Shown in pieces: positions 8,147 through 15,621 of a stretch of 27,949 nt of DNA. The notes under the pieces were generated by a model. That model did not search any database and was not told the DNA's origin. It saw nothing but the letters and a program-made list of their open reading frames with translations. Where the stretch lies: contig CAYYZW010000019.1 of assembly GCA_964476375.1 (NCBI GenBank), positions 1-27,949 of the forward strand. Direction: 5' to 3'. The DNA comes from SAT2750 sp964476375 (GTDB lineage: Bacteria; Planctomycetota; Planctomycetia; Pirellulales; Pirellulaceae). The translations under genes were made by a program, and so were the position numbers. Numbering within the stretch: the stretch's first letter is position 1; every line of letters starts with the position of its first letter.

Positions 8147-8656
8147 ATGAATGCTCGCATGTCAGGTTGGATCATGGCAGCTGTGGTGTTGGTGATGGCA
8201 GGTTGCAAGGAGGACAAGCCGGCAGAAAAACCGCCGATGGACGGGACTCCCTACCTGCTCACCAGCCAGCCAGCCGGTTCCCTGGAAGTCAAGGAGCTGC
8301 TTCGTGAGGCCAAGGATGGTGACGAGGTGGTGGTGACTGGACGGATTGGTGGTGAGAGGGACCCCTGGGTGGAGGGTCTGGCGATGTTCAATATCGTGGA
8401 CAATTCACTGGTCCCCTGTAACGAGATACCGGGGGATAACTGCTCTCTGCCCTGGGATTACTGCTGTGATCCGAACGTAGCTGCTTCACGAACACTGGTG
8501 GAAGTGGTCGATAAGAATGGACAGACGGTTGCCGAGGATGCCCGCCGCCTGCTCCGTGTCAAGGAACTTCAGACCGTCGTGGTCAAGGGGACGGCACGCC
8601 GGGATACGGACGGGAACGTGACATTGATCGCCACGGGGATCTTCGTGCAGCCTTAA
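8147..8656 (+). CDS. Cys-rich lipoprotein with OB-fold-like domain, unknown function
   Basis: The protein has 169 residues. The start at ATG 8147 has GGAG 8 nt upstream. A lipoprotein signal peptide ends in Val-Met-Ala-Gly-Cys20, so the mature protein would be lipid-anchored. The rest looks like a small beta-barrel: Val-Lys-Glu-Leu at the start, then Asp-Glu-Val-Val-Val-Thr-Gly-Arg-Ile-Gly and, near the end, Thr-Val-Val-Val-Lys-Gly-Thr-Ala, the strand pattern of OB-fold domains. Cys91, Cys99, Cys106 and Cys107 cluster in one loop (Gly-Asp-Asn-Cys, then Trp-Asp-Tyr-Cys-Cys-Asp). Four cysteines in one loop of an envelope protein point to metal binding or disulfides. It is placed inside the exporter operon between a permease and the membrane-fusion protein, so a link with transport is likely; the role is unknown. 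Confidence 0.75.
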   Translation: MNARMSGWIMAAVVLVMAGCKEDKPAEKPPMDGTPYLLTSQPAGSLEVKELLREAKDGDEVVVTGRIGGERDPWVEGLAMFNIVDNSLVPCNEIPGDNCSLPWDYCCDPNVAASRTLVEVVDKNGQTVAEDARRLLRVKELQTVVVKGTARRDTDGNVTLIATGIFVQP

Positions 8657-8689
8657 CATGGCCCCGGGGTGTTTTCGAGGAGAAGACCG

Positions 8690-9034
8690 ATGCCAGATGA
8701 TATTGCCCTGAAACAGCTTGCCGTCGACCGGGAGGATTCGGACTCGATATCGATCAAGCCGCGCAGGTCGTACCTCTCTCGTTACCTCGTGCCGGGATTC
8801 CTCGCGCTGGGGTTCCTGGTGATCATTGCCTGGGCCCTCCGCAATGTCCTGATGCCGGGCATCCCGGTGACGGTGATCCCGGTCACGGTGAACCAGGTGG
8901 GGAATCAGGAGCAGGGGACCGAACTGTTCAAGGCGGCTGGTTGGGTGGAACCTCGTCCCACAGTCATCCGTGTTCCGGCGCTGGCGGAGGGGGTCGTCAA
9001 GGAACTGCTGGTGGTTGATGATCAAGCCGTCTAG
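8690..9034 (+). CDS. Membrane-fusion protein (HlyD/MacA family), N-terminal fragment ending at in-frame TAG
   Basis: This piece has 114 residues. It contains a cytoplasmic tail, one membrane helix (about 33-52), and the first half of the lipoyl/barrel-sandwich domain (Thr-Val-Ile-Arg-Val-Pro-Ala-Leu-Ala-Glu-Gly-Val-Val-Lys-Glu-Leu). It ends at TAG 9032-9034 exactly where the family continues with a residue such as Lys, Gln or Glu followed by Ala-Gly-Asp-Pro-Val. The same frame stays open after the TAG to 10237. The start at ATG 8690 has a clear AGGAG upstream; the open frame also reaches a GTG at 8669. On its own this fragment cannot make a working adaptor. One base change from AAG, CAG or GAG explains it, so a recent nonsense mutation, a sequence error or stop-codon readthrough are all possible. 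Confidence 0.75.
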   Translation: MPDDIALKQLAVDREDSDSISIKPRRSYLSRYLVPGFLALGFLVIIAWALRNVLMPGIPVTVIPVTVNQVGNQEQGTELFKAAGWVEPRPTVIRVPALAEGVVKELLVVDDQAV

Positions 9035-9046
9035 GCGGGGGATCCG

Positions 9047-10237
9047 GTGGTTACGATGGTGGAGGATGATGCCAGGCTGCAGCTTGCAGCAGCCCGGGCC
9101 CAGGTCACCCTTAGCCAGGCCGAGCTGCAACAGGCCCAGGCAGACCATGCCGCCGCCATGACGAACTTCGAAAAACCTCTCAAGCTGCAGTCGGAACTGG
9201 CCGCGGCCGAGTCGCAACTGGCGAGCGTGCAGACCAAGCTGACGAACCTTCCGTTCCAGCAGCGCCAGGCTCGTGCCCGTCTCCTGTTGGCCAAACAGGA
9301 CCTGGAGGGAAAGACCAAGGCTGGATCCGTGGTCGCCGGGCTGGCAGTGGACCAGGCGGAGAGTGAACTGGAGTCCGCCCGGGCCATGGTCCAGGAGTTG
9401 ACGAAACGGGAACCCTCACTCAAAGCCGAGGTTGCGGCGCTGGAAAGTCAACGGGCTGCAGCCAAAGAAGAACTGGAGTTAAAAACCGATCTGAAACGTC
9501 AGCTGGAGACCGCCGTGGCGGCCGTCGCGGCGACCGGGGCAAGACTGGAACAGTCCCTGGTTTCCGAGGACGAGGCGGAGCTGCTGCTGAGCCGCATGAT
9601 TGTGCGGGCACCCGCGGATGGTCGTGTACTGCAGTTACGGGCAAGTCCCGGAACCCACCTCTCAGGCGGCGTCGGCCGGCAGGGAGAACATGATGGCGGA
9701 GTGGCTGTCACACTCTATCAGCCTTCGATGTTGCAGGTCCGGGTGGATGTGCGATTCGAGGACCTGCCCCGGGTCCAGGTCGACCAGGAGGTAAGGGTCG
9801 AGTCGCCAGCCCTCTCCTCGGCGATGATCGGCCGCGTCCTGTACCTCAGTTCCGAAGCGGACATCCAGAAGAACACGCTGGAAGTAAAAGTTGCCATCGA
9901 GACCCCGGAAGAGGTGATCAAGCCGGAAATGCTTGTCGATGTGACTTTCCTGGCAGGGGAGAGAGATGGTGGGGCAGTTTCCGCCAGTTCCACGGATATT
10001 TTTGTGCCTCGGAAACATCTCCTCGAAGACGGGCGGGGGACTTTTGTCTGGACTGTCTCGGCGGACGGATCCCGGGCACAACGATCGGATCTGGAGACAG
10101 CCAGTCCTTCAGGTGGATCCCTGGTCAGGATTGCCAGTGGACTCTCGCCGAGTAGTCGAATTATTGTTTCGCCCCCGCAAGGCCTCAAGGCGGGAGACCG
10201 GGTCAAGATCACGGGGGAGCAGCCGCCGGGCGAATAA
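9047..10237 (+). CDS. Membrane-fusion protein (HlyD/MacA family), C-terminal fragment after in-frame TAG
   Basis: This is the continuation of the gene that starts at 8690, in the same frame. It covers 396 codons from GTG 9047 (another possible restart is ATG 9056). It holds a long alpha-helical coiled-coil hairpin (about residues 6-175, rich in Ala, Glu, Gln and Leu), then the second lipoyl half (Ile-Val-Arg-Ala-Pro-Ala-Asp-Gly-Arg-Val), a beta-barrel domain and a C-terminal domain. In a tripartite exporter this protein bridges the inner-membrane permease and TolC. AGGCGGGGG lies just before the GTG, so re-initiation is conceivable, but the product would lack its membrane anchor and half of the lipoyl domain. 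The rest of the frame is intact with no further stops, which argues that the damage is recent or not real. Confidence 0.8.
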   Translation: MVTMVEDDARLQLAAARAQVTLSQAELQQAQADHAAAMTNFEKPLKLQSELAAAESQLASVQTKLTNLPFQQRQARARLLLAKQDLEGKTKAGSVVAGLAVDQAESELESARAMVQELTKREPSLKAEVAALESQRAAAKEELELKTDLKRQLETAVAAVAATGARLEQSLVSEDEAELLLSRMIVRAPADGRVLQLRASPGTHLSGGVGRQGEHDGGVAVTLYQPSMLQVRVDVRFEDLPRVQVDQEVRVESPALSSAMIGRVLYLSSEADIQKNTLEVKVAIETPEEVIKPEMLVDVTFLAGERDGGAVSASSTDIFVPRKHLLEDGRGTFVWTVSADGSRAQRSDLETASPSGGSLVRIASGLSPSSRIIVSPPQGLKAGDRVKITGEQPPGE

Positions 10238-10266
10238 TTCCATTGGTCAGACGAGGAAAGGACAGC

Positions 10267-10977
10267 ATGCCAGTCCTGGTTGAGATAAACGACGTCTGCA
10301 AGCACTTCGTCAAGGGAGATGAGACAATCACTCCTCTGGATGGGGTCTGCTTGACCATTGAACAGGGGGAGTTTATCTCGCTGATGGGTGCCAGTGGTTG
10401 CGGCAAGTCAACGCTCCTGAACCTGGTTGCCGGCATTGATCAACCAACAAGCGGATCGGTTGTTATCAACGACACCGATATCGGTTCGCTCTCTCGTTCA
10501 CAGCTGGCACGCTGGCGGGCGGAGAATATTGGCTATGTCTTTCAGTCACACAACCTGATCCCGGTTCTGACAGCCTACGAGAATATCGAACTTCCGCTGT
10601 TACTCCTGCCGCTGAGCCGACAGCAGCGACGGGAACGAGTGGAAATCGCCCTGCAAGCAGTCGCCCTGGTGGATCGGGCGAACCACTATCCCCGGCAGAT
10701 GTCCGGGGGGCAATGTCAGCGTGTTGGGATTGGCCGTGCTATCGTGACCGATCCGCGACTGGTGGTTGCCGACGAACCGACCGGGGACCTGGACAGGGAG
10801 TCCACTGACCAGATCCTGCACCTGTTACGACAGCTCAACGAGCAACTGGGGACGACACTGCTGATGGTGACACATGATCCTGAAGCAGCCGCCGTGGCGG
10901 ACCGCCAGTTGAGGATGGTCGATGGCGTCCTGGCCGAGGACAGCCGATCGGTGAGCCAGCAAGCGGGTACCATCTGA
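10267..10977 (+). CDS. ABC transporter ATP-binding protein, LolD/MacB type
   Basis: The protein has 236 residues, normal for the family. It contains Walker A GASGCGKST (41-49), Q-loop Phe-Gln-Ser (92-94), signature MSGGQCQRV (145-153), Walker B LVVADE (165-170), the D-loop Gly-Asp-Leu-Asp and the switch His203. The signature has Cys where most relatives have Gln (SGGQQQRV), a tolerated position. It powers the FtsX-type permeases. GAGGAAAGGA lies a few bases before ATG 10267; the frame is open further upstream, but the strong site decides the start. Its stop overlaps the next gene's start by one base (TGATG), so the two are translationally coupled. Confidence 0.95.
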   Translation: MPVLVEINDVCKHFVKGDETITPLDGVCLTIEQGEFISLMGASGCGKSTLLNLVAGIDQPTSGSVVINDTDIGSLSRSQLARWRAENIGYVFQSHNLIPVLTAYENIELPLLLLPLSRQQRRERVEIALQAVALVDRANHYPRQMSGGQCQRVGIGRAIVTDPRLVVADEPTGDLDRESTDQILHLLRQLNEQLGTTLLMVTHDPEAAAVADRQLRMVDGVLAEDSRSVSQQAGTI

Positions 10978-12119
10978 TGCTCAAATTCCTGCCATACATG
11001 TTCAAGACACTCTGGCGACACAGGATCCGGACCGTGCTGACAGTCACGGGAGCTGCCATAGCGATGTTCATTTTCTGTTTCATCGGTTCTGTCCAGCAGG
11101 GACTGAACAGTCTTTCCCAGCAGAGGGAATCGAGCCGTTCGCTGATTGTCTTTCAAGCCAACAAGTTCTGTCCCGCAACAAGTAACCTGCCCGAGGATTA
11201 TGATCGCCAGATCGTTAACCTGGAGGGGATTCGTGAGGTGGTGCCAATCCGGGTTTTCACCAATAACTGTCGGGCCAGCCTGGATGTGATCGTTTTTTAC
11301 GGGATGCCGCCTGGCCAGCTGAGGGCCGTGCGGGAGATGGAACTTGTCGAGGGGGACTGGGGTGATTTCGATAAGTACCAGGATGCGGCCGTGGTGGGAC
11401 AGGCGGTCGCAAGCCGTCGGGGGATCGTGGCCGGCGACAAGTTCTCGATCGGTCAATACTCGGTCAGCGTGGCGGGTATTTTTGAGAGTGAAAACCGCGC
11501 CGAGGAAAACTACATTTACACGCACCTGGAATACCTGCAACGGAAGCAGCAGGGAAGCAGTGACGGAACGGTCACCCAGTTCGAGGTGGCACTCGAGGAT
11601 GGCGTGGATGCAGACAAGAAGGCAGCCGAGATCGATGACCTTTTGCGTTCCGGACCAGTGGAAACGGACACCCGTCAAAAGGGAAGCTTCCAGGCCAAGA
11701 GCCTAGGGGATCTGACCCAGCTGATCCGTCTTTCGCATTACCTGGGGCTCTCCTGTGTCGGCCTGCTGCTGGTCCTGCTGGCCACTACCACCGTGATGTC
11801 GGTTCAGGACCGGATCCGGGAACACGCGGTACTCAAGACCCTGGGGTTTACGGCGACCGGAGTTTTTTCCCTGGTGCTGGGGGAAACCATCATGGTCGGT
11901 GTCCTGGGGGGCGGCCTGGGTGTTCTCGCTGCCCTGCTTCTGCTTTCGCAGACCCATCTGGCAATCGCTGCGGAAGCTGTCACAATCGCTTTTACACCGA
12001 CGGTGGCCCTGATGCTCTCAGGAGCACTGATGACGGTGGTGGGAAGCCTGCTGGCCGGGATCGTACCGGCACTGCTGGCGGCTCACAGTGATATCGTGCC
12101 AGCCCTGAGAGAAAACTGA
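10977..12119 (+). CDS. ABC transporter permease, FtsX/MacB type (second subunit)
   Basis: The protein has 380 residues. The N-terminal segment has Thr-Leu-Trp-Arg-His-Arg-Ile-Arg-Thr before the first helix (about 16-40). A periplasmic domain of about 200 residues follows, then three C-terminal helices (about 250-275, 295-325 and 340-370) and the FtsX-domain pattern Arg-Ile-Arg-Glu-His-Ala-Val-Leu-Lys-Thr-Leu-Gly-Phe. It overlaps the ATPase gene by one base. With the permease at 6905 it would give two different membrane subunits for one ATPase. Sequence similarity between the two outside the FtsX motif looks low, as expected for subunits that have diverged. Confidence 0.92.
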   Translation: MLKFLPYMFKTLWRHRIRTVLTVTGAAIAMFIFCFIGSVQQGLNSLSQQRESSRSLIVFQANKFCPATSNLPEDYDRQIVNLEGIREVVPIRVFTNNCRASLDVIVFYGMPPGQLRAVREMELVEGDWGDFDKYQDAAVVGQAVASRRGIVAGDKFSIGQYSVSVAGIFESENRAEENYIYTHLEYLQRKQQGSSDGTVTQFEVALEDGVDADKKAAEIDDLLRSGPVETDTRQKGSFQAKSLGDLTQLIRLSHYLGLSCVGLLLVLLATTTVMSVQDRIREHAVLKTLGFTATGVFSLVLGETIMVGVLGGGLGVLAALLLLSQTHLAIAAEAVTIAFTPTVALMLSGALMTVVGSLLAGIVPALLAAHSDIVPALREN

Positions 12120-12121
12120 CG

Positions 12122-13174
12122 ATGTTTCGTGTTGCCTTTGTTGGAGTTGACAATCCCCATGGTTCCGGCTGGCGTGACCTGCTGGAAAATGTCCAGGACC
12201 AGCTTGAGATTGTGGCCCTTGTTCCCGGTTACGAGGGCGGAACGACCAGTCTTGAGGAGCGTTATGCGGACCTGCCCCGCTTTGAGACAGTCGATGCCCT
12301 GCTGGCCGGCTGCGAGTTTGATGGTGCCGTGGTCTGCCTTTCCAACCAGCAGGGGCCGGAGGTGTTGTGTCAGCTGGCAGCGGCAGGCAAGCACCTGCTG
12401 GCAGAGAAGCCGGTGGCCGGGAGCCTGCAGGATGCGCGGCAGATTGCGACGGCCGTGGAACAGGCGGGGATTGCTTTCCAGACCGGTTACAACTGGCGAT
12501 ACGACCTGGCCGCGAACCGGCTTCGGGATATGATCGCCGACGGTCGTTTCGGAAAACTGATCAGTGTGGAGATGTCCTTTGTCACCAGTGATGTCAACCG
12601 GCGGGGGCCGGACCATTACCTGTTTGACCCAGCAGTCAGCCAGGCCGGTTTTTTTAACTGGCTGGCCTGTCATTTCCTGGACCTCTTGCTCTACGTTACC
12701 GGCCAGCAGGTGGTGGGAGTGACCAGCCGGGTGGGCGTTTTTTCTGAGACACCCGTGGACGTGGAGGACGGTGGGATTGCCCTGCTGGATCTCTCCGGTG
12801 GGGGAGTGGCGACGTTCCTGGGCGGTTACTGGATTCCCCGCTGGGCAGGAGAGGCGCACTGGTGTATCCGGGGAAGCACACGCTGGGTTCACTGGGATCC
12901 GTCGCGGGAAGGGACGGGCGGTGTGCTGGAAATTCATGGTCCGCAGCCGCAGTGGTATGCGACCGAGGAGGTCTTCACGGTGCCGGCGGACGAGACCCCC
13001 GGGTACGGTGGACGGAATGGCGTCGCCCTGGTCACGGACTGGATCCAGGCGGCCGAAAAAGACGGGGGACCCTGCCGCAACACGCCAGGTTCCATGACCG
13101 ACGTGCTGGAGTTGATCGAGACCATCTACCAGGCATCCAGCGAGGGACGACATATCGAGTGCTCGATTGGCTAG
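12122..13174 (+). CDS. Gfo/Idh/MocA-family NAD(P)-dependent oxidoreductase
   Basis: The protein has 350 residues. The N-terminal Rossmann domain starts with Val-Ala-Phe-Val-Gly-Val-Asp-Asn-Pro-His-Gly, a variant of the usual GxGxxG. The family motif Glu95-Lys96-Pro97 (AEKPVAG) follows at the expected place. The C-terminal alpha/beta domain includes the helix with His-Phe-Leu-Asp-Leu-Leu, which carries the usual catalytic histidine. The enzymes oxidise or reduce sugars, inositols and their derivatives. The ATG is only two bases after the permease stop, so it is in the same transcript although it is not a transport protein. It may belong functionally to the catabolic genes that follow. The substrate is not predictable from sequence. 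Confidence 0.85.
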   Translation: MFRVAFVGVDNPHGSGWRDLLENVQDQLEIVALVPGYEGGTTSLEERYADLPRFETVDALLAGCEFDGAVVCLSNQQGPEVLCQLAAAGKHLLAEKPVAGSLQDARQIATAVEQAGIAFQTGYNWRYDLAANRLRDMIADGRFGKLISVEMSFVTSDVNRRGPDHYLFDPAVSQAGFFNWLACHFLDLLLYVTGQQVVGVTSRVGVFSETPVDVEDGGIALLDLSGGGVATFLGGYWIPRWAGEAHWCIRGSTRWVHWDPSREGTGGVLEIHGPQPQWYATEEVFTVPADETPGYGGRNGVALVTDWIQAAEKDGGPCRNTPGSMTDVLELIETIYQASSEGRHIECSIG

Positions 13175-13231
13175 AACCGCCTCTACCGGAAAAGTGTTTT
13201 TAAGAGTCTTGTTTCTAGGGAGTTATGAAAG

Positions 13232-14188
13232 ATGCGTATTTGCCGATTTACTGAAGGAGGGGATGCCCAGCTCGGTTTCTTTTCTGACCAGTCCGTGATT
13301 CCTCTACCTCCTGCCATCGCCGCCTGGGGCGAATCAACCGGTCAGCCGGTCGACCTGGAGACAGGCTGCCTGCTGTCGCTGCTGGGGCCGGATGGGAAGT
13401 ACCACGAAGCTGCGACCCAACTGCAACACTGGCTCGACGGCGATGGTGCCGGGCAGGCAGATGCTCTCAAGAGAGACCTTGCGGATCTGCAATTGCTGGT
13501 CCCGCTTCCGCGGCCCAACAAGCTTTTCCTGCTGGCAGGAAACTATGCCAAGCATATCGAGGAAGGTGGCGGGATCGCGGCCGAACGAGCCGAGACTTTC
13601 CCCTACGTTTTCATGAAGCCCCCCACGACCACGCTCACCAACCCCGGTGAGGCCATTCGGATTCCCAGTGTGAATCCACATTCAACGGACTACGAGCTGG
13701 AACTGGCCGTCGTGATTGGCCGCGGCGGCAAGGGGATCAGCGAGGCAGATGCGCTTGGTCATGTGGCCGGGTACACCGTGATCAATGATATCTCGGACCG
13801 CAAGTTTCATCCCAACCCGGATCGCAAGCAGCGGGATAAGGATGGCTTTTTCGACTGGCTGCACGGGAAATGGCACGACAGCTTCTGTCCCTGTGGCCCC
13901 TGTGTTGTCTCGGCCGATGCAATTGCCGATCCGCAACAGCTTTCTCTTCAGCTGCGCGTCAATGGTGAGCTTCGGCAGGACTCCACCACCGCCGCCCAGA
14001 TTTTTCCCGTGGGTGCCGTGATCGAGTTTATCTCCAGTTTTGTCACACTGGAGCCAGGCGATATTATTTCCACGGGGACACCCGATGGGGTGGGGAACAC
14101 CACCGGCACCTACCTCCAGCCAGGCGACCAGATCGAGGCTTCCATCGGATCCATTGGTACCCTGCGGACACCGGTGGAAGCAGAGTGA
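13232..14188 (+). CDS. Fumarylacetoacetate hydrolase (FAH) family protein
   Basis: The protein has 318 residues. The C-terminal FAH domain (about 95-315) starts with Asn-Lys-Leu-Phe-Leu-Leu-Ala-Gly-Asn-Tyr. It has the metal-binding carboxylates Glu155 and Glu157 (DYELELAVV) and Asp186 (INDISDR), and ends with Gly-Thr-Pro-Asp-Gly-Val-Gly. Relatives hydrolyse or decarboxylate 2-keto acids and acylpyruvates. A spacing of 57 bp separates it from the oxidoreductase upstream, and GGGAG precedes the ATG. It converges on the minus-strand enolase/nitrilase/amidase genes, ending 15 bp from the enolase-like gene. The family assignment is firm and the substrate open. Confidence 0.9.
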   Translation: MRICRFTEGGDAQLGFFSDQSVIPLPPAIAAWGESTGQPVDLETGCLLSLLGPDGKYHEAATQLQHWLDGDGAGQADALKRDLADLQLLVPLPRPNKLFLLAGNYAKHIEEGGGIAAERAETFPYVFMKPPTTTLTNPGEAIRIPSVNPHSTDYELELAVVIGRGGKGISEADALGHVAGYTVINDISDRKFHPNPDRKQRDKDGFFDWLHGKWHDSFCPCGPCVVSADAIADPQQLSLQLRVNGELRQDSTTAAQIFPVGAVIEFISSFVTLEPGDIISTGTPDGVGNTTGTYLQPGDQIEASIGSIGTLRTPVEAE

Positions 14189-14203
14189 CGTGGCAGGATG
14201 TCG

Positions 14204-15577
14204 CTAGGGCGTGATCAGCACCGGCCCCTGCTGACCCTGTTCGTACATCTGCTTCCATTTCTCCGAGCCATCGTTGGGCAAAAGGCGGGTGGTAACCCCC
14301 TTCTCGAAAAAGGGAACCGTTCCCTTGCGTGCGGGTGTCAGCATGAAGTTCACCTGGCCATTGTTGGGGGTGTACATCACACGACCGTCCGGCCAGCGGG
14401 TTTCCAGCATGCGGGCGGGATCCGGCCTCTGGGAAGGCCTGTCGACCTGGTATTTTTCGATCGCCTGCCAGTCTGGCTGGTAGCCGAGGCCTTCCCCGCT
14501 GGGCACCGGAGCGAATCCATCCTTGACCGGGATCTTTTTCTTTAGCAGGTCATGCACGTAGAGCTGGTGGCAGTTCACCGCTGGCCAGGTGGCATGAGAA
14601 TGAACGGCTCCGAAATGAAGTGACCAGGCAGCAGTGATGCCGGTCCCGACCAGCTGCAGCCAGAATGGAAGATCCACTTCTTTCGCCACGCTCCCCTGGC
14701 GCATGACCCGGGCTGCACCTCCCCCGATGACAAACCCGTCACAGACCTGGTGGCGGATTGCCTCGGCAGGGGAGGGGCTCCCGTAGTGCATGGCAACTGC
14801 CCCGCGAACCGCCTGGCAGATTGCCCGGTTGCCGGGGATGTCACCCTGGGGAATCGGGGTTTCGTAGATGTCCAGCTGGGGATACTGGTCGAGTTCCTTG
14901 AGGATCGGAATCCCCTGCTGGCTGGTGAGCAGCGTGTCGTTAAAGTCCATGTCGACCTTGAACTGGGGCGGGACATGCCTGACCACGGTTTCTACCTGGT
15001 CCCAGAGGTCAAACCAGGGCCGGCCCTTGGTCTTGTAGGCCATGTAGCCACTCTTGTGTGCCAGCCTGCATTCGCTCAGCATGTCCTCGGTGGCCATGTC
15101 AATATTCCACCAGGAGAGCGGCGTCTGATCGTTGACCTGGCTGCCCAGCAGGCGGTGAACCGGGACCCCGGCAGTTCGGGCCACGGCATCAAAGAGGGCC
15201 ATTTGCAGACCTGCACCGAGGTTGTAATCATCCCACATGATGTCAGCCGCGTTCTTGCCGATCGCTTTCTTGATGGATTCATCCTGCGTTGCATGCCAGG
15301 TGTAATAGAGCAGTCCCTCGCCAATGCCGATTGCACCGCCGGAAAGTTCCACCTCGAACACCTCGGCGTAACGCCAGTGCGGAAGTTCGCGGTCCATTGC
15401 CCGCCGGGGAGCATCCCGGTAGGGAAGTCGTACGGTCCGGCGGCGGATATCGGTGACTTTCAGTTGCGATGTCCGTTTGCCGAACTGGGCTGCATAGCTG
15501 CTGGCGCTGTACACCGCTGGCAGGCAGATGGTTGAGAGGCCAGCCAGGGAGGACTGTAGAAAAAGACGTCGATGCAT
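14204..15577 (-). CDS. Exported enolase-superfamily (mandelate racemase/muconate-lactonizing-like) protein
   Basis: The protein has 457 residues. A Tat-like signal (Arg3-Arg4-Leu-Phe-Leu-Gln, hydrophobic core, Ala-rich end near 30) points to export. The enolase-superfamily capping and barrel domains follow: Lys182-Thr-Lys184 gives the K-x-K acid/base motif, Asp209/Asp211 (KVDMDFND) the first metal ligand and Glu239 (IYETPIP) the second. At the third metal position, 25 residues later, His264 stands where relatives have Asp or Glu. A C-terminal tail (about 375-457) is longer than usual and includes a stretch encoded by a palindromic sequence at 14296-14326. GAGG precedes the ATG. It is the last gene of an apparent operon with the nitrilase-like and amidase genes. 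The reaction is unknown and may not be canonical. Confidence 0.85.
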   Translation of the reverse strand: MHRRLFLQSSLAGLSTICLPAVYSASSYAAQFGKRTSQLKVTDIRRRTVRLPYRDAPRRAMDRELPHWRYAEVFEVELSGGAIGIGEGLLYYTWHATQDESIKKAIGKNAADIMWDDYNLGAGLQMALFDAVARTAGVPVHRLLGSQVNDQTPLSWWNIDMATEDMLSECRLAHKSGYMAYKTKGRPWFDLWDQVETVVRHVPPQFKVDMDFNDTLLTSQQGIPILKELDQYPQLDIYETPIPQGDIPGNRAICQAVRGAVAMHYGSPSPAEAIRHQVCDGFVIGGGAARVMRQGSVAKEVDLPFWLQLVGTGITAAWSLHFGAVHSHATWPAVNCHQLYVHDLLKKKIPVKDGFAPVPSGEGLGYQPDWQAIEKYQVDRPSQRPDPARMLETRWPDGRVMYTPNNGQVNFMLTPARKGTVPFFEKGVTTRLLPNDGSEKWKQMYEQGQQGPVLITP

Positions 15578-15621
15578 GGAATTCCTCGCAGTGGGATGGA
15601 GGTGAAAGGGCCGGGCCCGGG

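Noticed and set aside
10716..11678. A 320-codon minus-strand open frame opposite the ABC ATPase and second permease
   Set aside because: It covers the Walker B region of an unmistakable ATPase on the other strand.
12083..13153. A 356-codon minus-strand open frame opposite the Gfo/Idh/MocA gene
   Set aside because: The plus-strand frame has the Rossmann start and the Glu-Lys-Pro motif; the antisense frame has nothing.
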